From Marsupella aquatica (lineage: Eukaryota > Marchantiophyta), in assembly GCA_973895155.1 (NCBI GenBank), contig OZ316891.1, positions 10,168,001-10,232,000 of the forward strand: a stretch of DNA of 64,000 nt. Reading direction: 5' to 3'. The position numbers and the translations under genes are program-made. Position 1 is the stretch's first letter; each line of letters starts with the position of its first letter. Positions 34,901 through 47,123 of the stretch are shown piece after piece. The notes beneath the pieces are model-generated. The model made no database searches and was not told where the DNA came from. It saw nothing but the letters and a program-made list of their open reading frames with translations.

Positions 34901-36194
34901 TTTCAACCCACCCCAAGTACCTGATGATGATGATATTGACCAAGAGACAGTGAGTAAATTCTTTTTTGTGCTTTCTATTTGTGTGTTCTTTTTACCTTCT
35001 GTAGTCGAGTCTTGCCTTTCCCTATCGACTGATACTTTCTATATTGCTTCCAGGCTGAACAGTTGCAAGAGTTGATGGAGCAAGATTATGATGTCGGGTA
35101 GGTCCGCTTAAACTTTCTCTGAAGTTGTGCAACCGTCTCTACTGAGCCTAGCGTTTGACTAGCGTTCCTTGTCGATTTGTCTCCCAAGACATTGATTATG
35201 AATGTAACGAATGCAATTGGAGTCTATTATGATGTAACGAATGCAACTGTCATGAAGCGTGCTCTATTTCGTCTCTAGCATATGCATCAAACTTTCTTGT
35301 GACGTCCAGGGTAGGACAGGTGGTGTTGCTATCATTCTAGCCGCGATTTTTCTCGATTTGGCCGTTGTTGCATGTGTTGTTATTCAGGCCGTTGAATCTG
35401 CTTATTTAAGTCTTGGAATTGAGATTCACGAACAGTTTATTCCGTCTTATTTCTCTTACCATCCCTGATCACAATTCGCCAATTTTGTCTCCTTACAGTT
35501 CTACCGTCAGGGACAAGATTATTCCCCATGCTGTCTCCTGGTTTACCGGAGAGGCATTACAAGCAGAGGACTATGATGTTGAGGATGATGATGGTGAAGA
35601 TGATGAGGATGATGAGGATGACGAAGACGACGAAGATGATGATGAGGATGATGATGAGGAGGAGGAGGAGGATGAAGAGGAGGAGGAGGATGTCCGTGTT
35701 CGGAAGGTAAGTGATGCAGTGTGTGATGGTGGACAGAATGTGAAAGGCTGTCCCTGACTTGTTGGTACTTTATAGCTAACCATTATCATGTGCGGCATTT
35801 ATATTACAATATGCTACGTCTCATCCATGATACTATTTTCAGTTATAGGGTCTCTTAATTGAAGCCATTTTCTGAATTTTTTTATGTGGTTCTCTCTGCC
35901 AGCAGAGAGGTGGGCTTGCACCAAAGGTGAGATTCGTAGCCAAACAATTGTGGTTCAAAACTTGTTCCCACACATGTTCCTCTACCTGTCAGATCTTAGG
36001 TCAGGAGAAGATATAGCAGCCACTTTTGTTTGCTCTTCGAGCAGAGTTTTGCGACTTCTGCACCAGAGAGACTCTGTCCATTTTCTCGCTCCCATCTCAC
36101 ATATTTGGGGACTGAATTTCAGGGTGCACCAAAGGGTGGTTCAGCAGCAGCAGGGCAAGGTGTTGAGCAACCACCAGACTGCAAACAGCAATGA
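31938..36194 (+). CDS. NAP1: nucleosome assembly protein 1 (NAP1) histone chaperone, 13 exons
   Basis: Binds H2A-H2B and helps nucleosome assembly, shuttling between cytosol and nucleus. Exons: 31938-32013, 32515-32558, 32657-32752, 32936-33028, 33430-33514, 33696-33757, 33911-34036, 34181-34239, 34775-34949, 35054-35097, 35499-35706, 35903-35926 and 36123-36194. All phases agree, giving 387 residues, close to plant NAP1. Landmarks in order are [16 protein letters not shown], the helix [72 protein letters not shown] and [15 protein letters not shown], then a long Asp/Glu tract at about residues 305-352. The last four residues are CKQQ, a CaaX box like that of Arabidopsis NAP1;1, which is farnesylated. 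Exon 12 begins at a CAGCAG tandem acceptor, so one Gln may be optional. The start was chosen as the first ATG with in-phase splicing. Confidence 0.95.
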
Positions 36195-36765
36195 GCAAAA
36201 TCTGCACTGCACTAGATTGGCGGTCGACTTTGTACTCTTTTTCCTTCAGATCTTTTTCAGACAGCATTTGTTCATCTTCTGGTTATTCTGGGGACATTTG
36301 GACTCAAGCGAGTCCTTTGAAAGGTAGAGCGTATGATACCATCTCTTAGTTTTTTAGGCTTCCACTATTAGGGAGGAGCTGTCGTTTCTGCAGTTGGGTA
36401 GGTTAAGGACAGCTAGATTTTATTAGGGTACAGGAGTTATATCGACTTGTGCCATGTATTAATAACGGGGTAGGACAGTAAGGAGCGAGGAGTCAGAGAT
36501 CTGACGCCTCTACCATTCTTCCCTAGTTTTTTGCTCACCTAAATATTTCAGTCCTGTTCCTTTTAGGTTGTCGTAGTCTTTAAAATTATTTGAGAAGTTG
36601 AATCTGATTCTCTTCTACTTCCATAGCCTGTTCGTCTCATGTGGAGTTGAGTCTCTCCTAGAGCTTGAGATTCTCAAATGAACTGCAATGGTGAGAAAGC
36701 ACATGAGTCTGAGTGTCAGAAGCGCATGGATGTGTGTTGTGTCTGTTTTGAATCTTTGTGTTCGC
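36195..36765. other. NAP1 3' region
   Basis: Probable 3' UTR and downstream spacer. No clear polyadenylation signal could be fixed, and no further exon is evident. Confidence 0.4.
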
Positions 36766-37018
36766 GACCACGAAGTCTAAGGAGGTATAGTTACCGCTCG
36801 GACGTTTATTTAGTCGACACTGAAACTTTTGTTCAGCAGCATTCAAGCACCATTTGAGGGTTTAGTTTATTTAGCCGTCACTGAAATTCTTGTTCTGCAG
36901 CATGCGTTTGCGATCACAAAGTCTGAGGAGGTATGGGTACCGCACGGACGTCGATGTAGTCGACACTGATATTCTTGTCAACAGCATTCAAACACCATTG
37001 AGGCATGTGTACCGCAAG
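36766..37018 (+). repeat. diverged direct duplication, period about 146 bp
   Basis: GACCACGAAGTCTAAGGAGGTAT at 36766 recurs as GATCACAAAGTCTGAGGAGGTAT at 36912. Both copies continue through CGGACGT, TCGACACTGA and CAGCATTCAA. A third partial piece (TTTATTTAGCCGTCACTGAAATTCTTG) lies between them. Confidence 0.65.
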
Positions 37019-37567
37019 GCTCCTCTAATGTTGGGTGTAACAAGTGGCATTAGTTTGGTTTTTGGGGGGCCCTAGGCATGTTCGTCGGCCGTGTCAGTCA
37101 AGGACATGACACTAAGCTTCTGTTAGGAATGCCGGAAGAAGTCTGATGTCCCACATGAGCTGAAGACGGGTATCCATCCCTAAATTCGTTCGAGATAGTT
37201 GAGCCATCCTGTTCTACGAGGAAATATCTAGTGCGAGTAATTTGTACATTGGAGGAGTTTTCACGATGGCATGTCTCCAAACCCTCTCTTTCAATTCCTG
37301 CTCCAGCTCCTGACTAACCATTGTCGCCCATCTCATCGATACCCAACACCAGATGCAGCCATGGTCAGATTAGGACGCTTACAATCCGGGGCCAGGTGGG
37401 GCTTGTGACACTCCTCGCACTCGCACTCAGCTCACACAAGGTGCTGCGGCTGGTCTAGTCTTTAAGCTTGGCTGTGACTAATATATGACTAATATGTGAC
37501 TGCGTGAACACATCCCCTCTCGTTGTAATAGGTGAAGTTTACGTGTTATTCTCAGGAATGCTAGGAA

Positions 37568-37680
37568 GAGGTCTTGGGTCATGTCAAGGAAGGCTTTCAG
37601 AAAGTATAGATGGGTTATACGGAGAGGTCTTGGGTCATGTCAAGGAATACATTTAGAAAGCATAGATGGGTCATTTCTTA
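37568..37680 (+). repeat. tandem duplication, period 56 bp
   Basis: GAGGTCTTGGGTCATGTCAAGGA occurs at 37568 and 37624. Each copy is followed by a similar stretch ending ATAGATGGGT. Confidence 0.75.
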
Positions 37681-38249
37681 TAAAAGCACACAAAACAGGG
37701 TTTTTGGGTGCTGTAAGGGAAGGCCACAACAAAGCTCACAAGGGTCGCTTTTCATCAGCAGGAATGCAAAAACGAGGATTTTGGGCCCTGTTCGGGCAGG
37801 CTTTCCCCAATACCTTAGCTGCAAACTGTTTATCAAACGTTGCCGAATTTTGGATAGAGCGGAACTTCTCCGTCAGGTTGGCTTAACTGAGCGCCCAATG
37901 ATATGGTAAAATGAATTAATGTGAATTATCACTACGGTCAAGGTAACTCCTCCTCGACAATATATGGGATACTGAAAACTGCCTAAGAGTAAGCCACTAA
38001 ACCAGCATGTAAAACATAGGCTTTATACTGTCGTACTTCTCTTGGTACTTCTCATTAAGACCATGATGTTTTAATTAGTTTATGAAATAAAAAATTAAGG
38101 CATTTTAACTTATTGATAATAAATTTTACTGTACCTTATTTAGAGTACTTGTGACTTTAATCAGTTTATGAAATCCCATATTATTCAAATATATTGAAAA
38201 AATAATTTTTCTAAGAAACTAAATGAAATAAAAATGCACAACTTGAAAG

Positions 38250-38700
38250 TAAGGAGAGGTATTGTTCCTTACTTTCTGGGCGAAAGAGAAGACAGGACAT
38301 TAAATAAATGCACTCCTAGCCCACACATGACTTTGTGGTAATTCACTTGAGGAGAGACTGATAAAATGCACTCCTAGCCCACACACATGACTGTGTGGTA
38401 GTTCACTTGAGGAGAGACTGATAGGTTTTGTGGTATGTGTGGTATGAGGAGAGACTCATAGGTCTTGGGTTCAATTGTTGTTATGGGTAACTTTTTTCCG
38501 CTGTTGTGATTGACTCTATTCTTTCTGTGGGGTTTCATAGATTTCCCCTATAAAAGGGAGGAAAATAATGGAAACTTCTTTCTGTGGGGTTTCATAGATT
38601 TCCCCTATAAAAGGGAGGAAAATAATGGAAACAAACCAAAAAAAAAGTAAAGAGAGGTATCCGTCCTTGTTTTCTGGGCAATAGACAAGTACATTAAATT
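38250..38700 (+). mobile_element. SINE-like unit with flanking direct repeats
   Basis: It contains GTGTGGTAGTTCACTTGAGG (A-box like) and, after a short gap, GGTCTTGGGTTCAATTG (B-box like), the order of a tRNA-derived SINE head. It ends in an A-rich tail near 38632-38645. Inside are two tandem duplications: about 59 bp at 38312-38430, and 58 bp at 38519-38634 (unit with GGGGTTTCATAGATTTCCCC). Imperfect direct repeats of about 55 bp (GTAAGGAGAGGTAT...TTTCTGGGC...ACATTAAAT) lie on each side. These are too long for a normal target duplication. Confidence 0.5.
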
Positions 38701-41042
38701 GAATATATAAGTCAATGTACCTTAGGGGTATAATATTTGTGATTGAAAAAGAAACACTCTATTCTTGTATTCTATTTTTAGACTTTAGTTTGAGAGGAGG
38801 CTCTCTATTTAGGTGAACATTGGAAAACTTTTGACCAATGGATATACAACGTTTGGATTGTGTCTATCTTGAGCCTGGTGAATTGAACCTTGTCACCTTA
38901 TAATAAAGAATATCAAACAAACACTTATTAAGGAAAAAACAAAATTTTAGTATATGAATATATATTTCTAGCATATCTAATAAAAACTAAGTACTTGAAA
39001 AATTACAAGGGTAGGAGAAATAGCTAAATTTATAAAAGTGAAAGCATACACTAGACCATATGTATATAACATCACATAGCCATCTCTTCTAATAAGACAA
39101 GATAGAGAGAAGGTGTACTGCCATAGATACCCTAAACCCTAAACTTCCGTAATTCTCATAAAAGTTACATAAGGTCATTAGCGCCTGTGCCAAGCCCCTC
39201 AATTGAATTTGTAGGTGGGAAAGAACTATCGTTAGGGACCCCATGGGAAGTAGTTCCTCCCAAAATTCCTGGATGCATGTGCAATCACGTCAGCATGATT
39301 TGTCACAAACAAGAACATTATGCAAAAATAACCAAATCTAATTATTTGTGTTTAAGACAAGGCAATAAAAAAGCTAACACCCTGTAACTATAAAACTAAT
39401 GGAAAACTGAAAAGTAATATTTCAATTAAAAATGAGGAAAATAAAGTGAACAAAAAAAAAGTAAAAATATGGGTGAAAGAATATGTTCAATGGATGAGTT
39501 GTGATTATCTGTAGTTTCTGGTAATCTATTTCAATTTTCTATTTAACTTACACATTTTTGAATTAATGACAAGTATAAAGAAACTCTTCAACTACTCTAA
39601 CATTTACCAAAGTAGGATAAGAAACCCGAGAAACTTTTCAACTTCTCTAACATTTGCCAAAATAAGTTAAGAAAGTCTTTGGCTACTATGGTCTTTAATG
39701 AAATTTGCCTACTACCTTTAAAATTCACTTCATTTAGAATCCTCCATTTAGTCTTTATCCTCTCGTCTATTTATCCAAAGTGCAACTCTTCATGGTGCCA
39801 AACAGTTCAATAAAATAAGTTTACATAACCAAGGGGTCCTCAACTAATTTTATATGGTGTACTTTTCATATAACTTGTCATTACATTGTGTTCTTTTCAT
39901 AATTTATTAGTGACTATTAGCCTTTATGAGCGCTTCGAAGCATACCACGTCAAAATTTATGGAAATGGTTTGGAGCCCAAAAAAATAAAACGTGTTGTTA
40001 TTAGAAGGCACAGAAGGTCCAAAAAAACTAATGAGGAGAATAAAAGTCATTGTAAGGGTAAAAAGTTCCAAACTTTTTGTGCCCTGTCATTTTGCCTCTA
40101 TGGCAACTGATATACTTGGACTTCACTGATAACTTTTGATGTAATCATACTCCTAATGAGTGTCCTCCATAAATGCTCTGAAAATGACAAAGTGAAAAAT
40201 CACAAAAGGGATAAGTATATAGTAATTTACAAGGTATAGTGGGATATAATGGCCCAAAAACAAGCTTTATTTTTGGGTATTATAATCTCCCATTATGTTC
40301 CGATAACAAGATACATTTAAAGACCTAAGAAATTTTTATTTTTGCTAATTTTAGTAGTAGAGGAGAATGTTTCAGAATGATGCCAACAGGACACATGTGT
40401 AGGCCAGAGTTGTGAGCATTTTGCCTTGCCTGGAAACCCTAGATTCAGAATTGATCTGGTATTCTTTAATGCTGTTTACAGAGGTGTGCCTAGTTCTGCT
40501 GCCATGTGGGATGCCCCTGGGGTGCAGGAGAGAAAACCTTACTCAGATTTGATCTGGTATTCTTTGATGCTGTTTATAGAGGTGTTACGCCTAGTTGTGC
40601 TGCCATGTGGGACACCCCTGGGGTGCAGAGGAGATGTTCCTGGATTGTTCTCCTTTGAAGTTTTTGAACTCTTCAATTTCAAGCAGATCTTAAGTTCTCT
40701 CATTTACACAAGCAACATATGTGGTTGATGTTCTTTAAAAGTTGCTGATCATAAAATCCAAGTGCGGTGAGACTCGGTTTTAGTTGGGTTAATTGTGGAA
40801 GGGTTAAGTACTAACCTTGGGTTTAGCTGGGTTAGTTCTACTAGGGGTCAGTACACTAGGCTAATTTGACTAGGGTTATTAGGCTTTGTAGTGTATTTAA
40901 ATCTGTGCTGACCAAAACCCCAGTAAAAATCCTAAGTAAACGTAAACTCTACTATAATTAATTATGTGGTGGACTAAATTCTAGTGTATTTAACCGCAGT
41001 GGAGGTAAACCAGTATGATAATAGAGAAGGCGGCTTGAATTC
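38701..41042. other. AT-rich intergenic region
   Basis: No gene or complete element was recognised. The region includes a 98-100 bp duplication at 40.45-40.65 kb, listed separately. Between that and the Copia insertion is ordinary AT-rich sequence. Confidence 0.45.
40453..40640 (+). repeat. tandem duplication, period about 98 bp
   Basis: GATCTGGTATTCTTT at 40453 and 40551 begins two similar units. Both run through GCTGTTTA(C/T)AGAGGTGT, CTGCCATGTGGGA and CCCCTGGGGTGCAG. Confidence 0.75.
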
Positions 41043-41047
41043 CTTGA

Positions 41048-41468
41048 TGTTGAGCATAGACGACGATCGCAACGGCAAGCCCATGAACCATCCAACGCAC
41101 AATAGTCGACACAAGAGATACGTGGTTCACCTCCTTGAGGCTACGTCCACGGGAACACACAAGAGAGCTTTACTGAACTCTAAGCCCATCAGCTATACCG
41201 AGTCTCCACAGTGTAAGCTCTCCCTATCTCTCAAGTGGCTCCATACCAATGAGCCTTGGTTCTACCTCTCCAAGCACACATGCCTCTTATGATATAGTGT
41301 GCAACTTAGTTGTACCTAACCACATAGTTGTACCTAATCACGTAGTTGTACCTAACCACATAGTTGTACCTAATCACGTAGTTGTACCTAACCACGTAGT
41401 TGTACCAACCCACGTTGTTGTACCAACCACGTCATACCTAACCTAGACGTAAGAGTAAATACCCAACA
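41048..41468 (-). repeat. Copia 3' LTR
   Basis: 421 bp, apparently identical to the LTR at 47124-47544. On the plus strand it includes a run of 18-bp tandem units (GTTGTACCTAACCACATA and variants) near 41311-41430. Confidence 0.95.
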
Positions 41469-41482
41469 ATCTTCCCCTTGAC
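41469..41482 (-). other. polypurine tract
   Basis: On the minus strand TCAAGGGGAAGAT abuts the 3' LTR, the expected place for plus-strand priming of reverse transcription. Confidence 0.75.
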
Positions 41483-41658
41483 TCTGGTCTAGGGGAGAGT
41501 AATACTGCCAATGTATATGATCCCTCAGCGGGAAGTTCTGGACAAAAACCAAACTGGTTTCCCTCTCTAACTAGAGCAAACCAGAACTAAGCCGTAGCCT
41601 AATACATAGGAATGAGGAAGAGCATATATCAGTAATTACAATGAATGTTAAGAAAACT

Positions 41659-43205
41659 CTACTTGTGATGCAATTGCAAAACCTGCAATACGTCACGGTG
41701 TCTAGAGAAACTCTCCAAAGGAATCACTTTGGTAAATGCGTCAGCCGGGTTGAGTTTACCATCAATCTTGACTAGCTCAAACAAATTATCAGACACAGCC
41801 TGCCTGATAAAATGGTACCTGACATCAATGTGCTTCACTCTGCTGTCCATCACCTGGTTCATAGCAAGGTGGAGCGCACTTTGACTATCACAATGGAGCT
41901 TCACATTCCCCTGTGGCAATCCCATTTCAGTGATAAGTCTATCCAACCAAATTGCTTCCTTTGCTGCTTCCGCAGCTGCAACATACTCCGCTTCTGTAGT
42001 AGACTGAGCAATACACTTCTGCAAAGTAGACCTCCAACTTATGCATCCACCGCCAAGTGTGAACACGTATCCTGTTGTTGATCTCATTCGGTCCAAATCT
42101 TGTCCATAGTCAGAATCAACATAGCCAATCAATGATTTAGCATTCTTTGCATTCGCATCAAATAAAAGACCATGATCCACGGTACCCTTCAAGTACCTGA
42201 TAATCCACTTCACTGCTTCCCAGTGTACCTTCCCTGGATTTGACATGTATCTGCTTACCTTGCCCATAGCCATGGCAAGATCAGGTCTAGTGCAAGTCAT
42301 CAAATACATGAGACTCCCCACTGCCTTGTCATACGGAACCTTTGACATCAACCCCTTCTCTGTGTCATCCGTAGGACAGAACGCTGATGATAACTTGAAG
42401 TGTGGAGCCAACGGGGTACTTACTGGCTTGCTATTCCCCATGTTGAACCTTGCAATTACCTTCCTCGCATAACTGCTCTGCGTCAACCATAGCTTGCCAG
42501 CCTCCAAGTCCCTAGTGATCTCCATACCCAAAATCCTCTTAGCTGGCCCTAAGTCCTTCATCTTAAACTCTGCACTAAGCAGTGCCTTGAGCTTAACAAT
42601 CTCAGACCTATCCTTGGCTGCAATTAGCATATCATCCACATAAAGTACTAAAACAATGAACCCAAATACAATATTCTTTACCGATTTCAAATACACACAA
42701 GGGTCAAATACACTTCTGTGAAAACCTTGTGACCGAATCCAATCGTCAAACTGCTTGTTCCACTGTCTTGGTGACTGCTTCAACCCATACAAGGATTTCA
42801 GCAATCTGCAAACCAATTCCTCCTGTCCTCTCTTCACAAAACCTAGCGGTTGTCTCATGAAGATCACCTCTTCCAATGTGCCATAGAGGAAAGCTGTGAC
42901 AACATCCATCTGATCTAGCAGCAGACCAAACATTACAACAAGTACACACAATAGTCGTATTGTAGAGTACTTAGCAACTGGTGAGAAGACCTCATTGTAA
43001 TCCACACCTTTCTCTTGTGTGAATCCCTTTGCTACCAACCTAGCCTTGTAGACCTTCGATCCACCTCCTATGGAATTATCCTTCAGCTTGTAAATCCACT
43101 TGCTGTCCACCACTTGCTGACCCTTAGGCAGCTTAACAAGCTCCCAAGTTTTGTTGTCCTTTAGTGACTGCATCTCCGTTTGCATTGCTGCAGTCCACTT
43201 CTACT
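41659..43205 (-). CDS. Copia reverse transcriptase and RNase H
   Basis: A 508-residue open segment. Reverse transcriptase motifs are KARLVAKGFTQ, FSPVAKYSTIR, MDVVTAFLYG, GLKQSPRQWN and the catalytic YVDDM. RNase H follows with GYVDSDYGQDLD, RSTTGYVF, TTEAEYVA, HCDSQSALHLA and KHIDVRYHFIR. It is in a different frame from the integrase segment upstream, and a TAG lies just before it in its own frame near 43203. It therefore cannot be made from this copy as part of one polyprotein. The enzyme domains themselves look undamaged. Confidence 0.9.
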
Positions 43206-44932
43206 TCTCCTTTTGAAGCACTTGCCTCATGAAATGAAGAAGGTTCCCCTTCTTCCAAAATTAACGCATCACCCTCATCATCAGTTGCAAAATCATTTTC
43301 TTGCAGTTGAGATGAATCAACCCACTGTCCATACCTTGGTGGAGCACGTATAGTGCGACCAGATGTTCTTCTAGCCGATGACTTCGGTTGATCTGCGTGT
43401 GCTGATACAATTTGAAGCTCAACAGCATCCACTTGCTGCTCACCAGCATCAACAAACTCCTCTGGTTCCTCTGGCACAAGAACCAGCTCCATAATTGGAG
43501 TAACTCCTTCTCTCCGGTCATGCACCTCATAACCAATCTCCCCCTCAACGAGATCCGGGATAGGAGATTTTCCTTTGTCAGTACGGGAGACCTGAGTATT
43601 CTCCCCCTCCTTCAATAATCTGGATTCATTGAAGGAAACATCCCTACTGACAACAAGCTTACAGGCAATAGGATCCCATAGCCTATAGGCTTTCACACCA
43701 CTCTGGTACCCAAGAAAAACACATTTCTTGGAGGTAGGATCCAACTTGGTCCTATTCTGCTTCGGTGTGAGAGCATATGCATCACTTCCAAAAACTACCA
43801 AGCCATGATAGTCTGCTTGCCGCTTATAGCGCATCTCAAATGGTGTTTTGAAATTGATAGCACTAGAAGGAGAAAGATTTACCAAATAAGCTACGGTATT
43901 GATAGCTTCTGCCCAAAATTCTTGTGGTAAACCTGATTGGCTCAACATACTCCGTGACCGCTCCAACAGTGTCCGATTGAGCCTCTCAGCGACACCATTC
44001 TACTGCGGAGTATAAACTGTGGTGAGATGGCGAGTTATCCCCTGTTCTGAACAGTACTCTTCAAATTCCATTGAAGTGTACTCCCCGTCGTTGTCTGACC
44101 TCAGACTCTTCACCCTTGTATCCAAACACTTGATCGTGTTTCCAGTCTGATTCTCCACCTGGGCCTTCCACTTCTTAAAAATGGACAAGACATCAGACTT
44201 ATGCGTCATGAAATAAATCCACACAAATCTTGAGTAATCATCAATAAATGATACATAGTACAACTTTCCAGAGTGTGAGGGAGTCGAGGATGGACCCCAC
44301 ACGTCACTATGTATGTACTCAAGAACCGCTTTGGAACGATGAGTTCCAACACCAAAAGCACGATGATGCTGCTTTCCAAGAATGCAATGCTCACAAAACT
44401 CTAATTTACAAGATTGCAAATCAGAAATGAGTCCATTCTTCCGTAAGATAGCCAAACCCTTCTCACTCATGTGGCCTAGCCGTGAATGCCACAGTTGAGT
44501 CATCTCCTCGTGAGACTTGGTTACATTGGCCTCTCCACATACAGTATTGCCCTGTAACACATACAAATTCTTTTGTCTACTCCCCTTCAAAATCACTGTC
44601 TCTCCCGACCTGACTTGAAGTTCACCATCAATAACGCTCCATTGATGACCATTTGAATCCAACACACCGAGTGAAATCAGATTCTTACGCATGCCAGGTA
44701 CATACCTGACTCCGGACACTGTGCGCACAGCGCCATCAAACATTTGAATCTTCACAGACCCAATTCCCTCAATTTGACAGGAGTGATCATTTCCCATCAG
44801 AACTGAACCGTTTGAAATAGAGTAAGAACTGAAAAACTCACGAATGTAACAAATATGAAAAGAGCAAGCACAATCAAGAATCCACACATCATCTGCTCTC
44901 CTAGATGACGTGCACAGGGCATACCCCCGGCT
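43133..44932 (-). pseudogene. Copia protease and integrase region, interrupted
   Basis: Lies in the same frame as gag, after its TGA. The protease motif reads WILDCACSFHIC, where the family has Asp-Ser/Thr-Gly/Ala, so the position after the catalytic Asp is Cys. The integrase zinc site (HSRLGHMS and CEHCILGK) and catalytic Asp residues (HSDVWGP, RSDNDGEY) are present. A TAG at 44002-44000 replaces a Gln codon of the YTPQ-x-NG motif and cuts off the third catalytic residue. Downstream of the TAG the frame stays open to 43133, through GVAERLNRTLLERSRSM and FGSDAYALTPKQ. It then loses frame with reverse transcriptase. Confidence 0.88.
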
Positions 44933-45973
44933 TCATAAAACATACTCATCATTGAGTAAATCAGCTTCTCCATCAGCCCTAGCCACATTTGCCGATGAAG
45001 TTTCCGCTGCCTTTCCCTTACAGTCTCGCTTGAAGTGTCCAACTTGGTTGCACTTCCAACATGTCACCTGCCTCCTCTGAGGGGATTTACCCTTGGACTT
45101 AGATCTGGATTTAGATCTAAACTGGGTTCTACGGTCCCCAGTTGGTCGCTGCATACCCCTCCCACGGTTAACATTGAGGGCAGCACCAGATGATGAAGGC
45201 TGTGATGTGATGTGCATCTTCTGCTGAAGATCATCACTAAGCAGAGAACTTACCACGTCATTATATGAAATGGTATCCCTATCACGATGCAACAACACTC
45301 GTGATAGGGACTGGTAAGATGGAGGCAATGAACTAAGAAGCTGCAGAGCCTTTGTCTCATCATTCAAAGTCTCCCCAAGGTTTTCCAAGTCAACGACCAT
45401 GTCGTTGAAAGCATCCACATGGTCTTGCAACTTTGTGTCGGATTCCTTCATCCTGAAACTCATGAGTTTGTAGGAAGTGTAGAGCCGGTTCAACAACTCC
45501 TTGCGGTGATACTTGCTCTGCAATTCCGCAAACAAGGACATGCAATCCTTATGTGCACCCAACTGCTTGATGATGGGAGGCATGAGATAGAGTGTAACAC
45601 ACCACACTCCCTGCTCCTGCATGCGGTCCCATTGTTTCTCATCAACATCGTCTTCACGAGGGCTCAGCAGTTGGCCCATCCCTGACGCATAGAGCACTCC
45701 CTTCACCTGCTTCTCCCATAGCAAGTAGTCAGAGCGCCCATCATACTTTGTCACTTCATACTTGGGTCCCCCAAGCTTGAAAGTCCCCATCTTCTTCTTT
45801 GGCACTACCGTGAGCTCCGGTAGTAGTACTGCTTCCTCCACCACACGCCGCACCGGTGATGGTATCGGTGTCACGTGCTCTTCCTCCTGCTCCTCTCTCT
45901 GCCCCTGAAACCGCCGCGGTGATTCTCGTGCTTCAAGTTCCACGTCTTCGAAAAATTCCTCCGAATCACTCAT
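44933..45973 (-). CDS. Copia Gag
   Basis: 346 residues: an acidic N terminus, a gag/UBN2-type core (YDGRSDYLLWEKQVKGVL, LQDHVDAFNDMVVDLE, LLSSLPPSYQSL), an Arg/Lys/Ser-rich stretch and a CCHC zinc knuckle CWKCNQVGHFKRDC at about residues 305-318. It ends in a TGA before the protease in the same frame. That could be a lesion, or a readthrough stop that favours Gag. Confidence 0.92.
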   Translation of the reverse strand: MSDSEEFFEDVELEARESPRRFQGQREEQEEEHVTPIPSPVRRVVEEAVLLPELTVVPKKKMGTFKLGGPKYEVTKYDGRSDYLLWEKQVKGVLYASGMGQLLSPREDDVDEKQWDRMQEQGVWCVTLYLMPPIIKQLGAHKDCMSLFAELQSKYHRKELLNRLYTSYKLMSFRMKESDTKLQDHVDAFNDMVVDLENLGETLNDETKALQLLSSLPPSYQSLSRVLLHRDRDTISYNDVVSSLLSDDLQQKMHITSQPSSSGAALNVNRGRGMQRPTGDRRTQFRSKSRSKSKGKSPQRRQVTCWKCNQVGHFKRDCKGKAAETSSANVARADGEADLLNDEYVL

Positions 45974-47109
45974 ATGAGAAAATCACAAAAATTGTTGTTT
46001 TTCACAACTTCTCAAAAACTTGAAACTCAACACCGCCGCGTAGCCCACAAAGCTAGGAGTCCAATACTGAAAACCGAAATCAAAATCGAAATTTGACGGA
46101 AAAGTTATTCAAATTTTGGTCGAGGTGGGTAAAACCTTGGGAAACTCCCCCGTTTTGACCACCTCAGGGAATAACCGAAATACCAAGTACAACCCGTTGT
46201 CGGAATTACGATGTGATTGGTGCGCCGCGTTGCCAACTTCAATGGCTACGACCTCGCCAAAAAATAACCAAAAAAGTTACCGTTCAACGGATGAAATCTT
46301 TGTCGGACGGTCAAAAAATAGCTCTATGGTTTTTTGGAATATTCTATGACCCTTGTACAGGCCCTGTGGGAATTTTGGAAGAACAATCGAGGGGCTGACA
46401 CGTGTCCTCGAACCCCCAAAACCCCCTACCACCCTTCGTCGTCGAAATCTGGTCGCGCGCGCAGAAAATACACACGGCAGAATGTACCCCTCGACACCAA
46501 ACGCAAGATATCTCACTCGGGTTTTGACGAAATCAAGATCTGATTTCAGATTTAGAAACTAGACTTCGAGGCGGTGAAGATCGATATAAGAAGCACCCAA
46601 AACGAGGAAAGAACGAGGGAGAAAAAAATTGGTAAAGATGACAGATTTCTCTCAATTGCCATAGCCAATTTCGAATCAGTTTTTCAAAGAGAAAAAATGG
46701 TACCTTGTCAACAACGAATGTTGATCAATTGCACTTGGTGCCGTCACCAATCCAACAAGGTAATTGATTTTGCTTAGCCTTCCTCTTTGCATCAAAGAGC
46801 CAATCCCGGACTCAAAACAATCGTCTTGCCTCAATCTCTCCATTGAGTCAAAACACTTGACGCTTCTCCCTCCGAGTCGATTGTCAACTTTCTTCACAAA
46901 ATCCAGAACGACAAAAACTTAGATCTCTCTGCACCACGAGCTCCGTTCAGCGATTTCTTCACACCGTTAGAAAGCTCTTGCCCCGATCTATCCGTTGAGC
47001 CCATAAACTCCAAGTTCCATGTGACGGAACTTCGGGAAATCCACCGACACTCAACGCTGGAAAAACCGTAATGAAATCCCGTCACGAACACACGTCACCT
47101 TCCAAGCAT

Positions 47110-47121
47110 GCTCTGATACCA
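47110..47121 (-). other. primer-binding site
   Basis: On the minus strand TGGTATCAGAGC lies two bases inside the 5' LTR. It is complementary to the 3' end of initiator tRNA-Met, the usual primer of plant Copia elements. Confidence 0.9.
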
Positions 47122-47123
47122 AT

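Noticed and set aside
35571-35798. Poly-Ser frame on the minus strand
   Set aside because: It is the antisense of the NAP1 Asp/Glu tract.
40984-41446. Plus-strand frames at the left end of the Copia element, duplicated at 47123-47522
   Set aside because: They lie inside the two LTRs and are identical because the LTRs are, not because they code.
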